Part shown: positions 16,433-25,725 of the stretch, piece by piece
Numbering within the stretch: the first letter of the stretch is position 1
Layout of the letters: each line of letters starts with the position of its first letter
NCBI RefSeq assembly: GCF_900156255.1
Contig: NZ_FTMK01000011.1
Location: 1 to 64,000 of the forward strand
Length of the DNA stretch: 64,000 bases
Reading direction: 5' to 3'
Source: Paracoccus thiocyanatus
GTDB lineage: Bacteria; Pseudomonadota; Alphaproteobacteria; Rhodobacterales; Rhodobacteraceae
Position numbers and translations under genes: made by a program
The notes under the pieces: generated by a model
What the model was told of the DNA's origin: nothing
The model's input: only the letters and a program-made list of their open reading frames with translations
Databases searched by the model: none

Positions 16433-17647
16433 ATGTCTACCTCGGAACGCCTGCGCAACTATCGCGGGCCGGCCTTGCTGAGCCATGGCTTTCGGGCCTT
16501 TTTCCTGCTTTCCACGCTATGGGCGGCGCTGGCCATGGCGATCTGGGTCGCCATGCTGGCCGGGGCCGAGATCCTGCCCCTGGCCTTCGACCCGTTCAGT
16601 TGGCACGCCCATGAGTTCCTTTACGGCTATCTGGGCGGGGTCATCGCCGGCTTCCTGCTGACCGCGGTGCCGAACTGGACCGGGCGGCTGCCGGTGATGG
16701 GCGCACCCTTGGCCGGGCTGGTCGGGCTGTGGCTGCTGGGCCGGCTGGCAGTCGGGGTGTCGGCGCTGATCGACTGGCGCGTGGTCCTGCTGGCCGACCT
16801 GGCCTCGGGCCTGATGCTGCTGGCCTTCCTGGCGCGGGAAATCCTGCATGGCCGGAACTGGCGCAACCTGCCGGTGCTGGCGCTGCTGGGGCTGTTCACC
16901 GCCGGCAACGCGTTGTTTCACATCGAGGCGGCCCGCGGCGACGCGGCCTTCGAGGGCATGGGGATGCGGCTGGGCCTGGCGGCGGGCCTGATGCTGATCG
17001 CGCTGATCGGCGGGCGGATCATCCCCAGCTTTACCCGCAACTGGCTGGCCGCGCGCGGCGCGCAGCAATTGCCCGTGCCTTTCGGCCGTGGCGACGGGCT
17101 GGTGCTGGGGCTGACGGCGGTGACGCTTGCGGGCTTCGTCGCCCTGCCCGAAGGCCGGGCCATGCCCTGGCTGATGCTGGCCTGCGGCGCGGCGCATCTG
17201 TGGCGGCTGGCGCGCTGGCAGGGCGCGCGGACCGGGGCCGAGCCGCTGCTTTGGGTGCTGCACCTGGCCTATGGCTTCCTGGCGCTGGGTTTCTGGGCCG
17301 AGGCGGCGGCCGGGCTGGACCTGATGCTGGCCGCACCGGCGCGCCATGTCTGGCTGGCCGGCGCCATCGGCCTGATGACCCTGGCGGTGATGAGCCGGGC
17401 GAGCTTGGGCCATAGCGGCCGCCCGCTGCGCGCCGGGCGCGGCACCACGGCGCTTTACCTGGCGTTGACCGCATCGGTCGTGCTGCGGCTGCTGGCCGGT
17501 CTGCTGCCGGCCCAGGTCTGGCTGCTGCACCTGTCGGGAACGCTGTGGATCCTGGCCTTTGGCGGCTTCGCGCTGATCTACCTGCCGGTGCTGGCGCGGC
17601 CGCGGCTGGCGAAAAAGCCGGTCTCGGGCGCCAGGCGCACGGCCTGA
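16433..17647 (+). CDS. nnrS: NnrS-family haem-copper membrane protein
   Basis: NnrS is a polytopic inner-membrane haem- and copper-containing protein that protects cells during nitrosative stress in denitrifiers. The 404-residue sequence is almost entirely hydrophobic helices, about twelve. It has the family start LLSHGFRAFFLLSTLWAALAM, then FSWHAHEFLYGYLGGVIAGF and GRIIPSFTRNWLA near residue 190, with conserved histidines (WHAHE, NALFHIE, SLGHSGRPL) that could bind haem or copper. ACGGAG lies eight bases before the ATG. It follows ubiV by 21 bases and ends at a strong terminator. Co-expression with ubiTUV is inferred from spacing. Confidence 0.93.
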   Translation: MSTSERLRNYRGPALLSHGFRAFFLLSTLWAALAMAIWVAMLAGAEILPLAFDPFSWHAHEFLYGYLGGVIAGFLLTAVPNWTGRLPVMGAPLAGLVGLWLLGRLAVGVSALIDWRVVLLADLASGLMLLAFLAREILHGRNWRNLPVLALLGLFTAGNALFHIEAARGDAAFEGMGMRLGLAAGLMLIALIGGRIIPSFTRNWLAARGAQQLPVPFGRGDGLVLGLTAVTLAGFVALPEGRAMPWLMLACGAAHLWRLARWQGARTGAEPLLWVLHLAYGFLALGFWAEAAAGLDLMLAAPARHVWLAGAIGLMTLAVMSRASLGHSGRPLRAGRGTTALYLALTASVVLRLLAGLLPAQVWLLHLSGTLWILAFGGFALIYLPVLARPRLAKKPVSGARRTA

Positions 17648-17660
17648 GGCAGAACGGAAA

Positions 17661-17690
17661 AAAGGCCCGGTCGCGACGACCGGGCCTTTT
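17661..17690. terminator. Strong intrinsic terminator between nnrS and the DUF2478 gene
   Basis: A 13-bp perfect stem (17661-17673 with 17677-17689) with a three-base loop is flanked by A-runs on the left and T-runs on the right. It can therefore end transcription from both converging units: ubiTUV-nnrS from the left and narKGHJI from the right. Confidence 0.9.
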
Positions 17691-17710
17691 GCATTGCGGG
17701 GCTTTTCGGC

Positions 17711-18223
17711 TTAGGCGGGTTGCAGCCCGCAGGCGCGCTGGCACCAGTCCAGAACCGCCGCCTGATCGGCGGGAAGCGGCGTGGCAAGCCCATCGGCAAA
17801 GGCCTGGAACGCCGGCAGGTTCAGCCCGTTCACCCCGGCCAGTACCGGGATGCCGCGCGACAGTGCCTCGGCGATCAGGGGGGCAAAGCCGCGGCCCTCG
17901 GATTCCTGCTTGCCGAACTTGTTGACCAGCAGCAGGTCGGCGCCGGGCAAGGCGGCAGCGACGCCCAGCACCGCCGCCTCCAGCACGCCGGCATCCAGCC
18001 GGCAGCCCCGCGCGCCATTGCCGCGATCCTCGCTGATGCGCAGCACCGGACCGTCGGGCAGCACAAGCAGGTCCATGTCGCAGCGCGCGCGGCCCTCGCG
18101 CTGCGGATTGGTCTGCACCGTACCGGCCAGCCGCAGCCCCGCCGCCTGCGCGGCCAGGGCGACACCGGCCAGGAAGCGGTCGGTGGCACCGCGGCCGGAC
18201 AGGCTGACATAGGCCAGTTGCAT
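17711..18223 (-). CDS. DUF2478 protein, NTPase-like, last gene of the nar operon
   Basis: The 170-residue product resembles DUF2478 proteins, often found near molybdenum cofactor or molybdate genes and probably P-loop-like NTPases. Visible features are a start MQLAYVSLSGRGATDRFLAG in place of a classic Walker A, a mid segment MDLLVLPDGPVLRISEDRG, then PGADLLLVNKFGKQESEGRG near residue 105 and GIPVLAGVNGLNLPAFQAF near 135. The ATG at 18223 shares one base with the stop of the preceding gene (TGATG). A GTG three bases upstream is an alternative. Its place after narI and the isomerase suggests a role in Mo-bis-MGD supply or nitrate reductase assembly, which is inference. Confidence 0.8.
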   Translation of the reverse strand: MQLAYVSLSGRGATDRFLAGVALAAQAAGLRLAGTVQTNPQREGRARCDMDLLVLPDGPVLRISEDRGNGARGCRLDAGVLEAAVLGVAAALPGADLLLVNKFGKQESEGRGFAPLIAEALSRGIPVLAGVNGLNLPAFQAFADGLATPLPADQAAVLDWCQRACGLQPA

Positions 18224-19026
18224 CACGCCCGCCCTTCCTGGTCAAAAGTGATCCCGGAAATCCCCGCCCCGGCGATCAGGCCGCCAAGATAGTCGCGGCT
18301 GGCGCGCAGCCAGGCCGCCTTGTCATGGGCCTGGCGCAATTGCGGCAATACCGCCTGGAACGGCAGCACCTGGCCGCGGGCGCGCGCGTCCAGGCGGATG
18401 ATGTGCAGGCCATAGCGGGTCTCGGCCAGGGCCAGCCCGCCTTCCTCCATCGTGGCCAGCACGGCCTCGAACTCGGGCACGGTATCGCCCGAGGTCAGTT
18501 GCCCCAGCACCCCGCCCGCGGTTTTCGAGGAACAGGCGCTAAGTTCCGCCGCCAGTTCCCCAAAGCGGCCCGGCCGGGCGCGCAGTTCCGCCAGCGCCGC
18601 CTCGGCCTTGGCCCGCGCTTGGGCACGTGCCGGCGCATCCTCGGGGGCGGCGGCGAACAGGATATGCGCCGCCTCGTAAAGCGAGGGGGCGCGGAACTGG
18701 TCGGGATGGGCGGCGTAATGGGCGGCCAGCGCCGCCTCGTCGGCGGGGACGGGCCGGACCCGCTGGTCCAGAAGGGCGCGGATCGCGGCCTCGTCCTCGG
18801 TCTCCCATTGGCCGGGGGCCAGTTCGGCGGGTTCCGCCGCGATGCCCTGGGCGCGGGCTTCCTGCAACAGAAGCTCGCGCACCGCCAGGGCGCGGGCCGC
18901 GGCCCGCCAGGCATGGCCGGGCTTGCCCTTGGGCGCGGGGTGGTTCTGCGCCTCGGCCGCGATGCGGCCGGGGTCTAGCGTCACGCCGTTCACCACGACC
19001 GGCGGCAGCAGCGGTTTCATCTCCAT
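18223..19026 (-). CDS. Parvulin-type peptidyl-prolyl isomerase of the nar operon (NifM-like)
   Basis: The 267-residue protein has a helical N-terminal half and a parvulin (PpiC) domain at about residues 120-225: YEAAHILFAAAPED, GGVLGQLTSGDTVPEFEAVL and ETRYGLHIIRLDARA. No signal peptide is seen, so it should fold or assemble a cytoplasmic partner, as NifM does for nitrogenase iron protein. It starts 5 bases after the narI stop (ATG 19026; another ATG at 19020) and is followed by the DUF2478 gene with a one-base overlap. Nitrate reductase NarGH is the likely client from context. Such isomerases near nar genes are known in other proteobacteria. Confidence 0.87.
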   Translation of the reverse strand: MEMKPLLPPVVVNGVTLDPGRIAAEAQNHPAPKGKPGHAWRAAARALAVRELLLQEARAQGIAAEPAELAPGQWETEDEAAIRALLDQRVRPVPADEAALAAHYAAHPDQFRAPSLYEAAHILFAAAPEDAPARAQARAKAEAALAELRARPGRFGELAAELSACSSKTAGGVLGQLTSGDTVPEFEAVLATMEEGGLALAETRYGLHIIRLDARARGQVLPFQAVLPQLRQAHDKAAWLRASRDYLGGLIAGAGISGITFDQEGRA

Positions 19027-19031
19027 CGCCC

Positions 19032-19733
19032 CTACTCCGCCGGATGGCGCTTGGCCGGTTGATGCTTGGTCCGCACGATCTGGTAGCCGGGCCGCCACAG
19101 ATAGCGCACCGGGGCCGAAATCATGTGGACCAGCCGCGTGAACGGGAACAGCAGGAAGATGGTCAGCCCCAGCAGGATATGCAGCTTGAACAGCCAATGC
19201 ACATTGGCGATGTGGTCCGCGGCGCCGGATTGCAGATAGACGATCCCCTGCGCCCAGGACATCAGCAGCGTCATTTCGTGCCCGTCCAGGTGCTGGGCCG
19301 AAACCAGGATGGTCGCAAGCCCCAGCACCAGTTGCGCCACCAGCAGGGCCAGGATGCCGGTATCGGCCAGCGTCGTATGGGCACGCACCCGCGGGTCGGT
19401 CAGCCGGCGGTGCAGCAGCATCCCGCCGCCCACCAGCGCCACGACCCCGGCAATGCCGCCCGCCGTCATCGCCAGCACCTGCTTGGCGCCATGGCTGATC
19501 CCCAGCGCATCAAAGACCGCGATCGGGGTCAGAAGCCCGCCCAGGTGGCCGAAAAAGATCACCAGCACGCCGACATGGAACAGGACCGAGCCGATGACGA
19601 ATTGCCGCCGCCGCAGGATCTGGCTGGACTTGGATTTCCAGCTAAACGGGTCCTGGTCATAGCGGATGATCGAGCCGAGGATCATCACCGTGATGGCGAT
19701 ATAGGGATAGATCCCGAAAAGGAAATTGTTCAT
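19032..19733 (-). CDS. narI: NarI, respiratory nitrate reductase cytochrome b (gamma) subunit
   Basis: NarI anchors NarGH in the inner membrane, oxidises ubiquinol and passes electrons through two b haems. The 233-residue protein has five membrane helices and the expected paired histidines (VLFHVGVLVIFFGHLGG near residue 53-65 and HWLFKLHILLGLTIF near 190-200). It starts MNNFLFGIYPYIAITV, the standard NarI N-terminus. It lies 13 bases after narJ. Length and motifs are complete. Confidence 0.97.
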   Translation of the reverse strand: MNNFLFGIYPYIAITVMILGSIIRYDQDPFSWKSKSSQILRRRQFVIGSVLFHVGVLVIFFGHLGGLLTPIAVFDALGISHGAKQVLAMTAGGIAGVVALVGGGMLLHRRLTDPRVRAHTTLADTGILALLVAQLVLGLATILVSAQHLDGHEMTLLMSWAQGIVYLQSGAADHIANVHWLFKLHILLGLTIFLLFPFTRLVHMISAPVRYLWRPGYQIVRTKHQPAKRHPAE

Positions 19734-19746
19734 CTATGCCTCCTGT

Positions 19747-20436
19747 TCATTGCGCCGGGCTGGGGACGCGCGGTGCGTCCATGCGGGCAAGGATGTCGCG
19801 GCTGACCGGGCAGCCGGCATTGGGGTCGGGGCCGAAAGTGACCTGCGCCTCTTCCCAGACGGCGTCCAGCGCGGCCAGATCCTCGGGGTCGTCGTCGGGC
19901 ATGCCGGCCAGGTCCTGGGGCAGTTCGGGCGGCTCGGTCACGACCAGCGTCACCAGCGCGCTCAGCACGCCGGCATAGGCCGTCTCGCGCCGCGTCAGCC
20001 GGTCGGCCAGCGCGACCAGGATATGCGAGGCATCGGCCAAAAGCGCCTCTGCCTCGGGTAAGGGCCGGGTGGACAGGTATTCCAGCAGCACCGGCAGGTG
20101 GTCGGGCAGTTCCAATCCGACCAGGTCGAAGCCACCGGCGCGATAGGTTTCCAAAAGGTCCACCATGGCGCCGCCGCGGTCGCGGCTTTCGCCATGGACA
20201 TGTTCGAACAGGTTCAGCGACAGGCTGCGCGAGCGGTCGAACAGCAGCACATAGCGTTCCTGAAGGTCGTAAAGGTCGCCTTGCTGCAATTCCCGCAGCA
20301 GCCGGGCGATTTCCTGCATCCGCCGGGGGCCAAGCAGCCCCTCGGCGCGCAGCACCGCCTCGATTTCGGGCAGCGCGGCGATCAGCTCCTCGCTGGGATA
20401 GGACAGCAGCGCGGAAAGGGCCTTGAAGCTTTTCAT
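19747..20436 (-). CDS. narJ: NarJ, nitrate reductase molybdenum-cofactor insertion chaperone
   Basis: NarJ binds apo-NarG and helps insert Mo-bis-MGD and the FS0 cluster before membrane attachment. The 229-residue protein is all-helical, with the TorD/NarJ family motifs SALLSYPSEELIAALPEIEAV at the start, DLYDLQERYVLLFDRSRSLSLN near 57-76 and FEHVHGESRDRGGAMVDL near 77-95. The start overlaps the narH stop (ATGA). The C-terminal acidic tail is normal for the family. Confidence 0.96.
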   Translation of the reverse strand: MKSFKALSALLSYPSEELIAALPEIEAVLRAEGLLGPRRMQEIARLLRELQQGDLYDLQERYVLLFDRSRSLSLNLFEHVHGESRDRGGAMVDLLETYRAGGFDLVGLELPDHLPVLLEYLSTRPLPEAEALLADASHILVALADRLTRRETAYAGVLSALVTLVVTEPPELPQDLAGMPDDDPEDLAALDAVWEEAQVTFGPDPNAGCPVSRDILARMDAPRVPSPAQ

Positions 20437-21950
20437 GCGATGAACTCCTGGGGGCTGCGGAACTTCTTGCCGCCAAAGAGCGAGGGCGTGTCGCCCGACG
20501 AACAGCCATGCCCGTCGGTAAAGCCGCAGCCGCCGCGCAGGTCATAGGCGTCCTCGACGATCTCGCGATGCGTGGTCGGGATGACGAAGCGGTCCTCGTA
20601 ATTGGCGATGGCCAGCAGCTGATACATCTCGTCGATCTGGTGGGGGGTCAGGCCGACGCGCTGTGCGACGCCCAGGTTCACCACCCCGTCCAGGTTCTTG
20701 GAGCGCATATAGCTGCGCATGGCCAGCATCCGCTCCAGCGCGGCGGCCACCGGCGCCTCGTCGCCGGCGGTCAGCATATTGGCCAGGTAGCGCAGCGGGA
20801 TGCGCAGGGAACGCACGTCGGGCATGTCGTCCTGGGCGGCGATCTTGCCCGCCTCGGCCGCGTTCTGGATCGGCGACAGCGGCGGCACATACCAGACCAT
20901 CGGCAGGGTGCGATATTCCGGGTGCAGCGGGAAGGCGATCTTCCATTCCATCGCCATCTTCCAGATCGGCGAGCGCTGCGCACCCTTGATCCAGTCCTCG
21001 GGTACGCCCTCGGCGCGGGCGGCGGCGATCACCTCGGGGTCGTTGGGGTCCAGGAAGACGCCAAGCTGCGCGTCGTAAAGATCCATCTCGCTTTCGGTCG
21101 AGGCGGCCTCGGCAATCTTGTCGGCATCGTAAAGCATCACGCCCAGATAGCGGATGCGGCCGACGCAGGTTTCCGAACAGACCGTGGGCTGGCCGGATTC
21201 AAGCCGCGGATAGCACAGGATGCATTTTTCCGACTTTCCGGTGGACCAGTTGTAATAGATCTTCTTGTAGGGGCAGCCGGAAACGCACATCCGCCAGCCC
21301 CGGCACTTGTCCTGGTCGATCAGCACCACCCCGTCCTCTTCGCGCTTGTAGATCGCGCCGGATGGGCACGAGGCGACGCAGGCCGGGTTCAGGCAATGCT
21401 CGCAAAGCCTGGGCAGATACATCATGAAGGTGTTTTCGTATTCCCCGTAAATGTCCTTCTGGATACCCTCGAAGTTATAGTCCTTGCTGCGTTTCTCGAA
21501 CTCGCCGCCCAGGATTTCCTCCCAGTTCGGGCCCCATTCGATCTTTTCCATCCGCTCGCCCGAAATCTTGGAGCGCGGTCTTGCGGTCGGGAAAGCCTGC
21601 ATCTCCGGCGCGGATTTCAGGTGGTCATAGTCGAAATCGAAGGGTTCGTAGAAATCGTCGATCTCGGGCAGGTCGGGGTTGGCAAAGATATTGGCCAGCA
21701 CGCGCCACTTGCCGCCCTGCTTGGGCCGCAGATGGCCCGACCGCGTCCGCACCCAGCCGCCGTTCCAGCGTTTCTGGTTTTCCCAATCCTTGGGATAGCC
21801 GATGCCGGGCTTGGTCTCGACGTTGTTGAACCAGGCGTATTCGACGCCTTCGCGAGAGGTCCAGACGTTCTTGCACGTCACCGAGCAGGTATGGCAGCCG
21901 ATACACTTGTCCAGGTTCAGCACCATGCCGATTTGCGCACGCACTTTCAT
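20433..21950 (-). CDS. narH: NarH, nitrate reductase iron-sulfur (beta) subunit
   Basis: NarH carries electrons from NarI haems to NarG through three 4Fe-4S clusters and one 3Fe-4S cluster. The 505-residue protein has the four cysteine groups: CIGCHTCSVTCKNVW at the N-terminus, CEHCLNPACVASCPSGAIY near residue 184-200, CRGWRMCVSGCPYKK with the Trp that marks the 3Fe cluster, and KCILCYPRLE. The ATG at 21950 has a GGAGG site and overlaps the narG stop. An upstream extension of the frame is not used. Confidence 0.97.
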   Translation of the reverse strand: MKVRAQIGMVLNLDKCIGCHTCSVTCKNVWTSREGVEYAWFNNVETKPGIGYPKDWENQKRWNGGWVRTRSGHLRPKQGGKWRVLANIFANPDLPEIDDFYEPFDFDYDHLKSAPEMQAFPTARPRSKISGERMEKIEWGPNWEEILGGEFEKRSKDYNFEGIQKDIYGEYENTFMMYLPRLCEHCLNPACVASCPSGAIYKREEDGVVLIDQDKCRGWRMCVSGCPYKKIYYNWSTGKSEKCILCYPRLESGQPTVCSETCVGRIRYLGVMLYDADKIAEAASTESEMDLYDAQLGVFLDPNDPEVIAAARAEGVPEDWIKGAQRSPIWKMAMEWKIAFPLHPEYRTLPMVWYVPPLSPIQNAAEAGKIAAQDDMPDVRSLRIPLRYLANMLTAGDEAPVAAALERMLAMRSYMRSKNLDGVVNLGVAQRVGLTPHQIDEMYQLLAIANYEDRFVIPTTHREIVEDAYDLRGGCGFTDGHGCSSGDTPSLFGGKKFRSPQEFIA

Positions 21951-24900
21951 TCCGCTGCCTCCATCTTTTGGGTTGCGGGCCCCGTTTGCAGGGGCTGGTC
22001 GAGCCAATCGACCTTGTTCATCTTGCGGACGATGACGAATTCGTCGCGGTTGGCGCCCACGGTGCCGTAATAGTTGAAGCCGTAAGCAAGCTGGGCATAG
22101 CCGCCGATCATATGCGTGGGCTTGGGCACGATGCGCGTCACCGAATTGTGGATGCCGCCGCGCAGGTTGGTGATCTGGCTGCCGGGCGTGTTCACGATCT
22201 TTTCCTGGGCGTGATACATGAACATGCTGCCTTCCTTCATGCGCTGGCTGACCACCGCGCGCGCGGTGATGACGCCATTGCTGTTGAAGACCTCGACCCA
22301 GTCGTTATCGACCAGCCCGGCCTTGCGGGCGTCGATTTCCGAGATCCACACCACCGGGCCGCCGCGGTTCAGCGTCAGCATCAGCAGGTTGTCGGTATAG
22401 GTCGAATGGATGCCCCATTTCTGGTGCGGGGTCAGGAAGTTCAGCACCACGTGCTTTTCCCCCGCGGCCAGCGATTTGCGGGCATCCGCCCCGATGGTCT
22501 TGAGGTCAACCGGCGGGCGCCAGGTCACAAGCGCCTCGCCAAAGGCGCGCATCCATTCGTGGTCCTGGTAAAGCTGCTGGCGGCCGGAAACGGTGCGCCA
22601 CGGGATCAGCTCATGCACGTTGGTCCAGCCGGCGTTATAGCAGACCTCCTCGCTTTCGATGCCCGACCAGGTGGGGGACGAGATGATCTTCCTGGGCTGG
22701 GCGGCGATGTCGCGGAAGCGGATCTTCTCGTCCTCCTTGACCTCGGCCAGGTGCTTGTGGCTGCGGCCCGTCGCCTTGGACAGCGCGTCCCAGGCCTTGA
22801 CCGCAACCTCGCCATTGGTTTCGGGGGCCAGCATCAGCACCATCTCGGCGGCGTCGATGGCCGTGTCGATGCGGGCCATGCCCTTGGTCGCGCCCTCTTC
22901 GGTGACGCGGCCGTTCAAGGCTTGCAGGTGATGCACCTCGTCCTTGGTGTCCCAGGAAATGCCCTTGCCGCCATTGCCCAGCTTTTCCATCAGCGGACCC
23001 AGCGCGGTGAAGCGCTTGTAAAGGTTCGGATAGTCGCGCTCGATCTCGATATAGGCGGGCGCGGTCTTGCCGGGGATCAGGTCGCATTCGCCCTGCTTCC
23101 AGTCCTGCACGAAGGGCTGGGCGATTTCGCCGGCGCTGTCGTGCTGCAAGGGTAGCTGCACCACGTCGGTTTCGACCCCCAGCACCTCGGGCGCGATGTC
23201 GGAAAACTTGCGGGCGATGGCCTTGAAGATTTCCCAGTCGGTCTTGGACTCGTAAGCCGGGTCCACCGCCGCTTGCAGCGGGTGGATGAACGGATGCATG
23301 TCCGAGGTGTTCAGGTCGTCCTTTTCATACCAGGACGCGGTCGGCAGGACGATGTCGGCATAGACCGCGGTGGTGGACATGCGGAAGTCGATCGTGACCA
23401 GCAGGTCCAGCTTGCCCTCGGGCGCCTGGTCGTGCCAGGCGGCCTCGACCGGCTTTTGCCGGCCCTCCTGGCCCAAATCCTTGCCCTGGACGCCGTGATC
23501 GGTGCCCAAGAGGTGCTTCAGGAAATATTCATGCCCCTTGCCTGACGAGCCCAGCAGGTTCGAGCGCCAGACGAACAGGTTCCTCGGCCAGTTTTCGGGC
23601 GCATCCGGGTCTTCGCAGGACATCTGCAAGGCGCCGGATTTCAGCCGCTCGGCCACGTAATCCTTGGCCGGCACGCCGGCCTCTTTGGCGGCGCGGCCGA
23701 TTTCCAGCGGGTTGGTCTTCAACTGCGGGGCCGAGGGCAGCCAGCCCATCCGTTCCGCCCGGATGTTGTAGTCGATCAGCGACAGCCGGTTCCAGTCGCC
23801 CTTGGGCGCGGTCGGCGACAGGATTTCCTGCGTGCTGACCGTCTCGTAGCGCCATTGGTCGGTATGGGCATACCAGGCCGAGGTGGCGTTCATGTGCCGC
23901 GGCGGGCGCGCCCAGTCCAGCGCGAAGGCCAGCGCCGTCCAGCCGGTCTGCGGGCGCAGCTTTTCCTGGCCGACGTAATGCGCCCAGCCGCCGCCCGACT
24001 TGCCCACGCAGCCGCACATCACCAGCATGTTGATGACGGCGCGATAGTTCATGTCCATGTGGAACCAATGGTTCATCGCCGCGCCGATCACCACCATCGA
24101 GCGGCCATTGGTCTTTTCGGCATTGGCGGCGAATTCGCGCGCCACCTGGATGATCCGGTCGCGGGGAACGCCGGTGATGCGCTCGGCCCAGGCCGGGGTA
24201 AAGGGCACGTCGGCGTCATAGTCGCGCGCGACGTTTTCGCCGCCCAGGCCGCGGTCTAGGCTGTAATTGGCGCAGAACAGGTCGAACACCGTGGCGACCA
24301 GCGCCTGCTGGCCATCCGCCAGGGTCATGCGCTTGACCGGGATGTTGCGGGTCAGCACCTCGCCGCGGTCGTCCACCTCGAAGCCATTGGTGGCTGCGCC
24401 GCCGAAATAGGGGAAGTCGACGCCGACCACGTCGTCGCGATCTTCCTCCAGCACCAGGCTCATCTTCAGCCGGACCTCATCCTCGCCGGCCTTCTGTTCC
24501 AGGTTCCAGCGCCCCTCTTCGCCCCAGCGGAAGCCGACCGAGCCGTTCGGCACCACGATGCGGCCGGTCAGGTCGTCGATGGCGACCGTCTTCCATTCCG
24601 GGTTGTTGGCCTGGTCCAGCGCGCCGTCGAAATCGCTGGCGCGTAGCTGGCGGCCGGGCACATAGCGGCCGTCCTGTTCCTCCAGCCGCACCAGCATCGG
24701 CATGTCGGAATAGCGCCGGCAGTAATCCTCGAAATACTCGGCCTGCCGGTCCAGGTGGAATTCGCGCAAGATGACATGGCCAAAGGCCATGCCAAGCGCC
24801 GCGTCGGTGCCCTGCTTGGCGTTCAGCCAGATGTCGCCGAACTTGGCCGCCTCGGAATAGTCGGGGCAGATCACCGCGGACTTGGTGCCGCGATAGCGCG

Positions 24901-25711
24901 CCTCGGTATAGAAATGCGCGTCGGGGGTGCGGGTCTGGGGCACGTTCGAGCCCCAGATCAGCAGGTAGCCGGCATTATACCAGTCGGCGCTTTCGGGCAC
25001 GTCGGTCTGTTCGCCCCAGGTCTGCGGGCTGGCCGGCGGCAGGTCGCAATACCAATCGTAAAAGGACATGCAGGTGCCGCCCAGCAGCGACAGGTAGCGC
25101 GTGCCCGCGGCGTAAGAGATCATCGACATGGCCGGGATGGGCGAAAAGCCGAAGACCCGGTCGGGGCCGTATGTCTTTGCCGTATAGGCATTGGCGGCGG
25201 CGGTGATTTCCGTCGCCTCGTCCCAGGTCGCGCGCACGAAGCCGCCCTTGCCGCGGATGCAGGTATAGCTTTCACGCGCCGCCGGGTCGGACTGGATCGC
25301 CGCCCAGGCCTGGATGGGGGTCATGCTGCGGCGCTTTTCGCGCCACAGTTTCATCAGCCGGCCGCGGATCAGCGGCGTCTTTACCCGGTTCGCGCTGTAA
25401 AGATACCAGCTATAGGACGCGCCGCGCGCGCAGCCGCGCGGCTCGTGGTTGGGCAGGTCGGGCCGGGTGCGGGGATAGTCGGTCTGCTGCGTTTCCCAGG
25501 TGACGATGCCGGATTTGACATAGATCTTCCAGGAGCACGAGCCGGTGCAGTTCACCCCATGGGTCGAGCGCACGATCTTGTCGTGCCGCCAGCGCTGGCG
25601 ATAGGTGTCCTCCCAATCGCGGTTTTCGGTCGTGGTCTGGCCATGCCCTTCCGAAAACACGTCCTTGCGGGTGGATTTCAGGAAGTTCAGGCGGTCCAGC
25701 AGATTGCTCAT
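21947..25711 (-). CDS. narG: NarG, membrane-bound nitrate reductase catalytic (alpha) subunit
   Basis: NarG reduces nitrate to nitrite at a Mo-bis-MGD centre on the cytoplasmic face of the membrane. The 1254-residue protein is full length. The FS0 cluster ligands are His51, Cys55, Cys59 and Cys94 (THGVNCTGSC, EPRGCARG), the His-coordinated pattern of NarG. Other family segments include FSPIPAMSMISYAAGTRYL, WGSNVPQTRTPDAHF and the C-terminal molybdopterin dinucleotide-binding region (VSQRMKEGSMFMYHAQEK). The N-terminus lacks a functional Tat export context, as expected for a cytoplasmic enzyme. It sits 14 bases after narK and overlaps narH. Confidence 0.98.
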   Translation of the reverse strand: MSNLLDRLNFLKSTRKDVFSEGHGQTTTENRDWEDTYRQRWRHDKIVRSTHGVNCTGSCSWKIYVKSGIVTWETQQTDYPRTRPDLPNHEPRGCARGASYSWYLYSANRVKTPLIRGRLMKLWREKRRSMTPIQAWAAIQSDPAARESYTCIRGKGGFVRATWDEATEITAAANAYTAKTYGPDRVFGFSPIPAMSMISYAAGTRYLSLLGGTCMSFYDWYCDLPPASPQTWGEQTDVPESADWYNAGYLLIWGSNVPQTRTPDAHFYTEARYRGTKSAVICPDYSEAAKFGDIWLNAKQGTDAALGMAFGHVILREFHLDRQAEYFEDYCRRYSDMPMLVRLEEQDGRYVPGRQLRASDFDGALDQANNPEWKTVAIDDLTGRIVVPNGSVGFRWGEEGRWNLEQKAGEDEVRLKMSLVLEEDRDDVVGVDFPYFGGAATNGFEVDDRGEVLTRNIPVKRMTLADGQQALVATVFDLFCANYSLDRGLGGENVARDYDADVPFTPAWAERITGVPRDRIIQVAREFAANAEKTNGRSMVVIGAAMNHWFHMDMNYRAVINMLVMCGCVGKSGGGWAHYVGQEKLRPQTGWTALAFALDWARPPRHMNATSAWYAHTDQWRYETVSTQEILSPTAPKGDWNRLSLIDYNIRAERMGWLPSAPQLKTNPLEIGRAAKEAGVPAKDYVAERLKSGALQMSCEDPDAPENWPRNLFVWRSNLLGSSGKGHEYFLKHLLGTDHGVQGKDLGQEGRQKPVEAAWHDQAPEGKLDLLVTIDFRMSTTAVYADIVLPTASWYEKDDLNTSDMHPFIHPLQAAVDPAYESKTDWEIFKAIARKFSDIAPEVLGVETDVVQLPLQHDSAGEIAQPFVQDWKQGECDLIPGKTAPAYIEIERDYPNLYKRFTALGPLMEKLGNGGKGISWDTKDEVHHLQALNGRVTEEGATKGMARIDTAIDAAEMVLMLAPETNGEVAVKAWDALSKATGRSHKHLAEVKEDEKIRFRDIAAQPRKIISSPTWSGIESEEVCYNAGWTNVHELIPWRTVSGRQQLYQDHEWMRAFGEALVTWRPPVDLKTIGADARKSLAAGEKHVVLNFLTPHQKWGIHSTYTDNLLMLTLNRGGPVVWISEIDARKAGLVDNDWVEVFNSNGVITARAVVSQRMKEGSMFMYHAQEKIVNTPGSQITNLRGGIHNSVTRIVPKPTHMIGGYAQLAYGFNYYGTVGANRDEFVIVRKMNKVDWLDQPLQTGPATQKMEAAE

Positions 25712-25725
25712 GGCTGTCTCCTATG

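Noticed and set aside
20508..22070. 520-codon plus-strand frame opposite narH
   Set aside because: Antisense shadow of narH, no recognisable domain.
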